Below are positions 19,450 to 27,300 of a stretch of DNA of 32,003 nucleotides, in pieces. Below the pieces are notes generated by a model. It was not told the origin of the DNA. It did not search any database and saw only the letters and a list, made by a program, of their open reading frames with translations. Position 1 is the first letter of the stretch. The number at the start of each line of letters is the position of its first letter. This DNA is from an uncultured Methylococcaceae bacterium. GTDB lineage: Bacteria; Pseudomonadota; Gammaproteobacteria; Methylococcales; Methylococcaceae. The stretch is taken from the NCBI GenBank assembly GCA_903911305.1, contig CAIWDB010000464.1, forward strand, positions 1 through 32,003, in the 5' to 3' direction. A program made the position numbers and the translations under genes.

Positions 19450-19530
19450 AAAATCATTATCTAGGCTGAAAATGCTTGGTAATGGCAAAGCCCCAATGGT
19501 GAAACAGTAAAATAATGATTTTCAGCCTAG
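19450..19530. repeat. Interleaved inverted repeats in a divergent intergenic region
   Basis: CTAGGCTGAAAAT (19461-19473)/ATTTTCAGCCTAG (19518-19530), 13/13; AAAATCATTAT (19450-19460)/ATAATGATTTT (19512-19522), 11/11. Confidence 0.85.
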
Positions 19531-19569
19531 GCTTAAACAAGCTGGTGTAGAATTGATAATTTAAGTCTC

Positions 19570-21102
19570 ATGTCCTGCTTGCCCTGGAAAAATGGGTGGC
19601 CTGACTCACTTCATTGTTTCACACTTGCGGAGAATTTATCCATGGCTGAATTAGCCGAATATGTTGAAGGACTGCCTAATATTTGCGGTCAAGAAGCCGA
19701 AATCAAGGAGACTCTGCAAAACAGAGCTTCGACCATTTACGCTCATGAAACCCATATCCCTTTTGACCGAATCAATAGTGCTTGTGCCATTGCCCTGCAT
19801 ATGCACCAACCCCTTATTCCAGCGGGCGGATGGGATTTGCCTACCGCCGCAATCATTAGCAATCTTCAGTACATGATGGAAAATCAAGGTATTGGCGACA
19901 ACCACAATGCCGGGGGGTTTCATTGGTGCTACAAGCGCATAGGCGAATTCGTGCCGCAAATGATCCACGAAGGCAAGCAGCCTCGCGTGATGTTGGAATA
20001 CTCGGGAACTCTGTTTCACGGGCTTAGAAAAATGGGTTTGCACGATGTCATTGACACCTTGAAAAATATCACTTGCAATCACCAATACCGACATGCAGTG
20101 GAATGGTTGGGCGCACCTTGGGGCCATGCCGTTGCCCCTTCCACGCCCGCACAAGACTTCAGACTGCACGTGATGGCTTGGCAGCATCATTTCGCCGCTA
20201 TTTTCGGCAAAGAAGCCTTAAGCCGTGTGCGCGGTTTTTCACCTTCGGAAATGGCCTTGCCTAACCATCCTGATGTCGCCTATGAATACATCAAAACCCT
20301 TCGCGATTGTGGCTACTCTTGGGTATTGATACAGGAACATACCGTCGAACAGCCCGAAACTGGTCATGGGATCGAAAAGAAGCACCTTCCTCATCGACTG
20401 GTGTGCCAAAACTCTGCCGGCGAGAGCATCGACATCATTGCCATCATCAAAACCCAAGGCAGTGACACCAAGCTAGTGGCCCAGATGCAACCTTATTACG
20501 AAGCGAAAAGCCTGACTCGATGGGAACTGGGCGGGAAAAGCGTCCCGCCCTTGGTCACTCAGATTGCCGATGGGGAAAACGGCGGGGTGATGATGAATGA
20601 GTTTCCTGGCAAATTCTTTGACGTGTCCCGTGAATCGACAGGTTCGAACACGCCCATGCTTAACGTCACCGAATACTTGGAATACTTGTTTGGCTCTGGC
20701 GTCAAAGAAAGCGACTTTCCCATAATCCAACCTATTCATCAAAAGGCGATTTGGACTCGCTTCAAGGCCGGGGATGGGCCTGAGAAGCTGGCCAAGGTAA
20801 TCGAAGAATTGCGCAAAGAGGATCACCGTTTCCATATGGAAGGCGGCAGTTGGACCAATGATATTTCTTGGGTCAGAGGGTACGAAAATGTACTTGGCCC
20901 GATGGAGGAAGCCAGTTCGCTATTTCATGAGAAAGTGCTAAAGCCAGGCATCCCTCCCAGTGACCCGCGATATCGCAATGCCTTGTTTCATTTGATGACC
21001 GCACAAACCAGTTGCTACCGCTACTGGGGACAAGGTCAGTGGACAGACTATGGGCGGGAAATTTGCAGACGGGCGGTTGACATTCTGCAACACGACTTTT
21101 AA
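19570..21102 (+). CDS. Glycoside hydrolase family 57 protein
   Basis: ACAIALHMHQPLIPAGGWDLPTAAIISNLQYMM...GGFHWCYKRIGEFVPQMI...VMLEYSGTLFHGL...FSPSEMALPNHPDVAYEYIKTLRDCGYSWVLIQEHTVE. ATG 19642 is a possible alternative start. Confidence 0.88.
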   Translation: MSCLPWKNGWPDSLHCFTLAENLSMAELAEYVEGLPNICGQEAEIKETLQNRASTIYAHETHIPFDRINSACAIALHMHQPLIPAGGWDLPTAAIISNLQYMMENQGIGDNHNAGGFHWCYKRIGEFVPQMIHEGKQPRVMLEYSGTLFHGLRKMGLHDVIDTLKNITCNHQYRHAVEWLGAPWGHAVAPSTPAQDFRLHVMAWQHHFAAIFGKEALSRVRGFSPSEMALPNHPDVAYEYIKTLRDCGYSWVLIQEHTVEQPETGHGIEKKHLPHRLVCQNSAGESIDIIAIIKTQGSDTKLVAQMQPYYEAKSLTRWELGGKSVPPLVTQIADGENGGVMMNEFPGKFFDVSRESTGSNTPMLNVTEYLEYLFGSGVKESDFPIIQPIHQKAIWTRFKAGDGPEKLAKVIEELRKEDHRFHMEGGSWTNDISWVRGYENVLGPMEEASSLFHEKVLKPGIPPSDPRYRNALFHLMTAQTSCYRYWGQGQWTDYGREICRRAVDILQHDF

Positions 21103-21123
21103 GCGTCTATTTTCATCCGAATA

Positions 21124-21153
21124 TTGACAGAGTCGAACCTTTTTGGCGATAAT
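21124..21153 (+). promoter_or_regulatory. Sigma-70 promoter of tRNA-Met
   Basis: TTGACA (21124-21129), 18-bp spacer, GATAAT (21148-21153), 17 bp before the mature tRNA 5' end. Confidence 0.75.
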
Positions 21154-21170
21154 TACGAGTCTTACAGCGT

Positions 21171-21247
21171 GGCAACGTAGCTCAGTCGGTTAGAGCACCG
21201 CATTCATAATGCGGGTGTCGCAGGTTCAAGTCCCGCCGTTGCTACCA
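21171..21247 (+). tRNA. tRNA-Met (CAT anticodon, elongator-type; tRNA-Ile2 not fully excluded)
   Basis: GGCAACGTAGCTCAGTCGGTTAGAGCACCGCATTCATAATGCGGGTGTCGCAGGTTCAAGTCCCGCCGTTGCTACCA; anticodon stem CCGCA/TGCGG, loop TTCATAA, encoded CCA. Confidence 0.95.
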
Positions 21248-21255
21248 ACCAATTC

Positions 21256-21289
21256 AAGCGGTTAGGAGTAGTTTCCTGCCGCTTTTTTT
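21256..21289 (+). terminator. Rho-independent terminator after tRNA-Met
   Basis: AAGCGGttAGGAgtagttTCCTgCCGCTTTTTTT. Confidence 0.75.
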
Positions 21290-21530
21290 CGTTGACATGA
21301 CCAGATCGTGACTGACCATCCAAAAGGCTTACAGCTTCCCGAACATTTTCAGGGGCTAAGTGAGCATACCGTTCGGTAATTTTTTCTGGTCGAGTGATCG
21401 AGAAGGTCACGCACGACTGCTAATTGAGCGCCCTCAGAAACGAGCCAAGCGGCACCGTATTTCACCTTTTTTGACAATCCTCCTTGAACCAAATCTCAGC
21501 ATCATTCATGCCGATTTATAAATGTATTGA
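21256..21530 (-). pseudogene. Tyrosine recombinase (phage-type integrase) C-terminal remnant, frameshifted
   Basis: Minus strand: one frame gives KYGAAWLVSEGAQLAVVRDLLDHS, another gives KITERYAHLAPENVREAVSLLDG; together they spell the integrase C-terminus containing the catalytic Tyr, with the frame broken between them. Confidence 0.8.
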
Positions 21531-21584
21531 TTTTGGCTATGAATTATGGTTTGCTGCTAGGGTTGTCAGTATTTGTTTTGCCGT

Positions 21585-22262
21585 ATGGAAAACTCAGTTT
21601 CAGAAATTTCGACTCCCTCAAAATCCAACTTATTAGTTGCTTCAAATATAAAGTTTCTGCGAGAAGCTTTGGTTGACGTTTTCTCGATTGACAGCAACTT
21701 GGTTATGGCAGGAACTGCCGAGAATACAATTGAAATAATTGCGAAATTGATGCTGAACAGGATTGATATTCTTTTGATGGATGCTTCCATGCAAGATGCT
21801 TTAGAAGCAGCACATGAAATTCGCGAAAAATTCCCGTTAGTGCGTACCATTATTTTTGCCGTGGTAGATGAGGTGGAGAATATCCTCAAATGGGTTGAAG
21901 CCGGTGTGATAGGTTTCGTGCCGTGCACTTCCTCGATCAATGATGTGACTAAATTGGTTAGTGATATTTTGCTTGGCAAGCAGCAGTGTTCAGAGCAAGT
22001 GGCATCAGCGTTGATGCATAAGATTGCCAGTATGGGTATTCACCATGAAAGAAGACGGTCTCAACGCTCATCGGTGCTGTTAACCAAGCGCGAACGTGAA
22101 ATTATGCGATTGCTTACCGATGGAATGAGCAATAAAGAAATTGCCCGCTTGCTCAACATAGAAGTGGCAACTGCCAAGTCCCATGTCCACAACTTGATGA
22201 CGAAACTCAATTTGAAACGCAGGAGCCAAGCCTCGAATTGGATACACAACCAGATCGTGTAA
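21585..22262 (+). CDS. LuxR/NarL-type response regulator with degenerate receiver
   Basis: C-terminal HTH LTKREREIMRLLTDGMSNKEIARLLNIEVATAKSHVHNLMTKLNLKRRSQA; receiver-like N-terminus LLVASNIKFLREAL...DILLMDAS. Confidence 0.85.
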   Translation: MENSVSEISTPSKSNLLVASNIKFLREALVDVFSIDSNLVMAGTAENTIEIIAKLMLNRIDILLMDASMQDALEAAHEIREKFPLVRTIIFAVVDEVENILKWVEAGVIGFVPCTSSINDVTKLVSDILLGKQQCSEQVASALMHKIASMGIHHERRRSQRSSVLLTKREREIMRLLTDGMSNKEIARLLNIEVATAKSHVHNLMTKLNLKRRSQASNWIHNQIV

Positions 22263-22480
22263 AGTAGTTTGTCTCAAAAATTAGGTGGCATGAAGTCTCC
22301 ACACCTTCTCAATCCTTTTTCAATCTTAAGATGAATTCTAAATTTGAAGTAATTTAGTTCATAATCAACACGCCTTGTTTGCTGCTCAAGAAAAATAAAT
22401 GGCTTATGACTTTTATTTGATTTTCAGCTTTGGATGCTGTTGATTGTATTATGGTTTAAGAATTAGAGAAAACAATTAAG

Positions 22481-22903
22481 ATGAAAAAGTTAAAAACCGT
22501 TTTTATATCGAAGGCTCCTCTTCTTTCCAATTTAATCAAAGAAGTATTGTGTAAAAAGGTTTCGATTGAGTGTATGGGTGAGCTTCCTGTTTCTGATGAT
22601 CTGCTTGATCGCTTAATAGAGATGGCCCCAGACTTAGTGCTTGTTGGCTTGTCATCTGAGGTTACTGATACGTTCGCACTTAGTATTTTGTGTGCATTGC
22701 CGCTAGCCAAAGTGATCACCTATACCATTGATGGTAGGCATGCGTATCTCAATGAACTAATTTATCAACAGCGGCCATTGATTGATCTCTCACTAGAGAC
22801 ACTGGTTTCTGCCATCGTTGAAAATCAACAGGCAGAATGGTGTTTCCTTCCACAGGCAAGTAATTCCGTTCCATTTTTTAAATCGAGTAGCTTAAGGGGT
22901 TAA
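22481..22903 (+). CDS. Stand-alone receiver-like protein lacking a recognisable phosphoacceptor
   Basis: MKKLKTVFISKAPLLSNLIKEVL...PDLVLVGLSSEVTDTFALSILCALPLAKVITYT; receiver-like order of hydrophobic strands and helices, no HTH. Confidence 0.55.
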   Translation: MKKLKTVFISKAPLLSNLIKEVLCKKVSIECMGELPVSDDLLDRLIEMAPDLVLVGLSSEVTDTFALSILCALPLAKVITYTIDGRHAYLNELIYQQRPLIDLSLETLVSAIVENQQAEWCFLPQASNSVPFFKSSSLRG

Positions 22904-22941
22904 TTGATTTTGAAGTATCAATTCTATAGACGGAAGTTATC

Positions 22942-23571
22942 ATGACAGAACGTGCCATATTTTTACTTAATCGTTTAATTTCGGTTGCTGTTGCTGCGAT
23001 TTTTTTCTGTGTTTCGTCCTCGGCCTATGCTGAAATTACAAATAAAAATGCACCAGAATCTAGTGATCATCCATCAAACATCAGAATAACGGCTGTGGAT
23101 TATTCTCTGCCAAATGTAAAGTTACTGCGTGATGATGACAAGAAAGTGACATTAAACGAGGAATTGAACGACGGACGGCCCGTCTTTGTAAACTTTGTTT
23201 ATACCACTTGCACTACGTTTTGCCCGGTGTTAAGCCATACTTTTTCGCAATTGCAAAAGAAACTTGGTGTCGAAGCTAACAAAGTGCATTTAGTTTCTTT
23301 CTCAATAGACCCTGAACGCGATACGCCGTCTCGTTTGCGGGAATATGCCAATAAATATAAAGCCGGACCCTATTGGAACCATTACACAAGTTCAATAGAA
23401 GATAGCATAGCCATACAACAAGCCTTCGATGTTTATCGGGGCGATAAAATGAACCACCCACCAGTAGCTTTGTTACGCATGGCTCCCAATAAGCCGTGGT
23501 TGCGTTTTGACGGTTTTGCCAACGCAGACGATCTGTTAGCGGAATATCGCAAACAACTCACTAGTAAATAA
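22942..23571 (+). CDS. SCO family protein (SCO1/SenC-like copper chaperone)
   Basis: Signal peptide; VFVNFVYTTCTTFCPVLSHTFSQLQKKL (CxxxC), SFSIDPERDTPSRLREYANKY, MNHPPVALL. Confidence 0.93.
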   Translation: MTERAIFLLNRLISVAVAAIFFCVSSSAYAEITNKNAPESSDHPSNIRITAVDYSLPNVKLLRDDDKKVTLNEELNDGRPVFVNFVYTTCTTFCPVLSHTFSQLQKKLGVEANKVHLVSFSIDPERDTPSRLREYANKYKAGPYWNHYTSSIEDSIAIQQAFDVYRGDKMNHPPVALLRMAPNKPWLRFDGFANADDLLAEYRKQLTSK

Positions 23572-23809
23572 AGTTTTACACTGCTTTTTACATAAATTCT
23601 GCCGAATTCTGCGATTGGCATCATCGCTTAGTCAATTAAAATTCATGGCTAATTTCCCCAACTAACATCTAATCTGCCAAACGCATACGAAGATTCGCCC
23701 CTGCGCAAACTTACTTCAACCTAAGTTAGGTATCAGAACGTCAAATCCCTAGCTTTTCGTTAAGGATATACAGGGCATATCATTGCACAAAAAAAAAGAC
23801 ATACTATTC

Positions 23810-23826
23810 TAGTCTGTAACAGACTA
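23810..23826. promoter_or_regulatory. 17-bp palindrome in the long MCO upstream region
   Basis: TAGTCTGT-A-ACAGACTA, perfect. Confidence 0.5.
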
Positions 23827-23864
23827 AAGGCCGTCAGCACAATCTATTCTATTTTTCTCCATCC

Positions 23865-23880
23865 AAAGGATTAATCCTTT
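23865..23880. promoter_or_regulatory. 16-bp palindrome in the long MCO upstream region
   Basis: AAAGGATTAATCCTTT, perfect. Confidence 0.5.
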
Positions 23881-24313
23881 TCCTCTATTCTTGTAAACCA
23901 TCTACTCCATCATTTGGAGGATGGTTACTTGGAAGCTTTTATAAGAACATATAGTCGTGATTTTTGTTTGCAGGAAGCTTCTGTATGAAACGATCAATCC
24001 CACCATTTGCCTAGTGCCAAATTGGATTGCCTGTTTGAGAGTTGCAGTGGCAAAAATGCACTTTGAATCATGAGAGGTTAATCACCCACAGCCAGCGGTT
24101 TTCGAAGTTTAGAAGCAGGATGACTTCTTGACGTTGAAGGTCGCTGGTTTTTCTGAGTGAACAACCGGTTTGAGTTTTTCAATTACACCGAACTCACCTC
24201 AGTCGAAAGCACATAAAAATCCGAAGTGAAGAGAGTGATCGGTATGCTCATTTGATCCGGATGGGCAATAAAAATAAGAACCCCGGATTTTTCTATAAAC
24301 GTGGGTGAATGTC

Positions 24314-27300
24314 ATGAAAGAGAACAAACAATCAATTAAGCAAATAAAGGCTGGCTCTGGGTCAGCCAAGACAGTCGTTTTTCGCGTGAAGCCTTTGGCA
24401 GTCGCGTTGGCGGGAGTGTTAAGCGTTGGGTTGCTCGCACCAGGTTCCATCCATCAGGCACAAGCAGGTGCAGGTTGGGCTGAACGAATGGGGGAGAAAG
24501 ACGGTAGCGTATTCTCAGTACCAACCTATTATGCCAGCAGCCCATCAGGGTTGCGCAATCCAACGGAGTGCTTTTCAGCACCACCGCCTAACAGCACTTG
24601 GAATGGCACAGATCAACCGTCCATCGTCACAGGGACGGAATGCGACACGGGAAAGGCATTGCGTAAATTCGTTGATAGCTTGCCGTTGGTGAAGACCGCC
24701 ACTAATAATTATGTCGGCAATAATTTAGGTCAAATGCTAGTAAAAGCTGAGCCAAACACCACCAAATATCCAGGATCGGATTACTACGAGATCGGCGTTA
24801 AACAATATACTGAGCAGATGCATAGTGACTTGGTTGAGGCGAATGGGGTTACCCAGCACCCAACCAAGCTAAGAGGTTATGTGCAGTTAGTAGAAGGTAC
24901 AACCACGCCTGTTGCGGCCGGCCCACACTATCTAGGCCCGATCATTGTGGCTCAACAAGGCCGGCCAGTGCGGATAAAATATACTAACCTATTGCCTAAT
25001 GGCGATTTATTCCTACCGTTTGATACAACCTTGGATGGGTCCGACATTGGCCCGGATGGTGTCAATAAATACAAGCAGAATCGGGCAGAGCTACATCTGC
25101 ATGGCGGTGACACCCCTTGGGTGAGTGATGGCACCCCGCATCAATGGACGGTTCCGGCGGCTGAGGGGACTCAAACGCAATGGCTCAATCCCAAAGGGAC
25201 GGGGGCTTACAACAAGAATGGCCCCTATTTACAAGGTGCAAGCTTTGTCAATGTCCCTGACATGCCCGATCCGGGGGCGGGATCAGGCACCTTGTATTAT
25301 CCGAATGGCTTGAGTGGGCGGCTAATGTTTTATCATGACCATGCCTTGGCCTTGACCCGATTGAATGTTTATGCCGGTGAAGAAGCCAGTTACTTGGTGA
25401 CTGACAGTGCTGAACGTGCCATAAACACTGCATTGGGGCTTACCCTAGGCACGACAGAAGTGCCATTAGCCATTCAAGACAGATCTTTCGTACCTAAAGA
25501 CATTTCCCGTCAAGACGCCAAATGGGATACAACACACTGGGGTCAGACAGGCGATTTGTGGTTCCCGCATGTCTATGAAAGAAATCAAAGCCCAAGCGCC
25601 TACGACGGTCAAAATGCTCCGGGTCGCTGGGACTGGGGCCCTTGGTTCTGGCCCATCAGTCCGGCAACTTTACCGTTACCGACGGGTGATTACGGTGATG
25701 TGAGCACGACACCAGAAGCATTTGGTGACACCCCGATGGTGAATGGCACGGCCTATCCTTATATGGTAGTCCAACCAAGCGTTTATCGATTCCGTGTGCT
25801 TAACGCGTCGAATGACCGGACATGGAATCTTGGCCTCTATAAAGCAGAACCCTTGTCGGTTAGATTAGTTTCAGGAGGAAAAAGTTATAAGGCCGCTCCT
25901 ACGGTGACCGTTTATGACGGCGGCAATGCCACGGCCATGCCGGTGCTTTCTAATCCAACTAATCCAGATGGCAGTTCGATCACCAGCATAGCGGTGGTCA
26001 ATGCGGGTAGTGGATACACCACACCAGAGGTAGTAATCTCCGATCCCACGGGTTCGGGGGCTACAGCACATGCGACTACATCAGGTACTTCAATTACGGG
26101 CATTGTTGTTGATACAACAGGCAGCAAATACACTGCACCCGTGGTAAGTATCGCTGAGGGTGGCACAAACCCCGGCGCGACAGTAATAGCTAAGTTGAAT
26201 AATGATAAGGTCGTTACAGGCTTCACCGTTACAAATCCCGGCACGTTTAGCAATGGTTATCCACCCGTCGTCAAGATCACCAACGCTTCAGGTGATAATG
26301 AAGGTATAGGTGCCTCGGCCTTGGCCGCAGCAGGGACGGAAGTCTCGATGATTCCTTTCATCGGGCCTAACAACCCCAATACCACGGGTTACACCTGTCC
26401 AGCCAGTGGGTGGACGGAAACTACTTCAAATGGAGATTATAACTATCCTGCATCTTACCCTTGTGGTCCGACGAATGGCGGTATAAATGGTCAATATGGT
26501 GGTGGACTTGCTGGTTCGGGTTGGGGGCAACAAGACAATCGCCAAGGTGGCGTACCCAATCCATTGACGGCTGGTCCTGACATCATCCAGATTGGTTCTG
26601 AAGGTGGTATATTGCCTGAACCGGCGGTCATACCCTCAACAATCGTCAACTATCAATACAACAAGAAAAATATTGTTGTGCTAAACGTGTTGGAAAAAGG
26701 TTTGAATTTGGGGGCGGCAGAAAGGGCTGATATCTTGGTTGACTTCAGCGGCTTATGTCCCGGCAGCAAATACATCCTTTACAATGATGCCGGCGCACCA
26801 GTACCGGCAGAAGACCCGCGCCAGAATTACTACACGGGCAATGCCGATCAAACTACCAGCGGCGGTCAGGAACCCACCAAGCCGGGTTTGGGGCCGAATA
26901 CTCGAACGGTGATGCAATTTAGGGTCGCCGGGACATTTGATCCAACCTGTGTGGATATCCCCAAGAGTTCGCTGTTTAACCGCCAAAGTTCGATTGTTGC
27001 GACTGTTAAGCCTCTTGTAGAAGCTGCTTATGCTGCCAAGCAAGAAGCTCCGGTTGTGGCGGAGTCGGCGTACAATAATGCATTAGGTCAAGCTTGGACT
27101 GATAGCTTTGCAAAAATCCAAACCGGATCGTCATCCGTGCCTTTCTTTGAGTTTACGGCAGGCTCAAACATCACGTTCAAAACCCTTGCGGCCACGGTAA
27201 TGGACCCGCCGTTTTCTTATGGGCAGGACATGAATAATCTGCAATCGGCAACGCAACAAACTACCGTGCCCAAAGGTTACTGGGTGAAAGTTACGCAAGG

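Noticed and set aside
19651-20190. 179-aa minus-strand ORF
   Set aside because: Antisense to the GH57 catalytic region; shadow ORF.
21204-21259. C-terminal WLVATAGLEPATPAL in the 21204..21410 minus ORF
   Set aside because: This part is antisense to the tRNA-Met T-arm and acceptor; it is a well-known annotation artefact, not protein-coding.
24040-24060. Possible sigma-54 promoter (TGGCAAAAATGCA) upstream of the MCO
   Set aside because: GG to GC spacing is 7 rather than the required 10 nt.
25864-26345. Possible tandem DNA repeat or CRISPR-like array inside the MCO gene
   Set aside because: Repetition is at the protein level only (degenerate ~40-aa units in frame); no constant DNA repeat or unique spacers.
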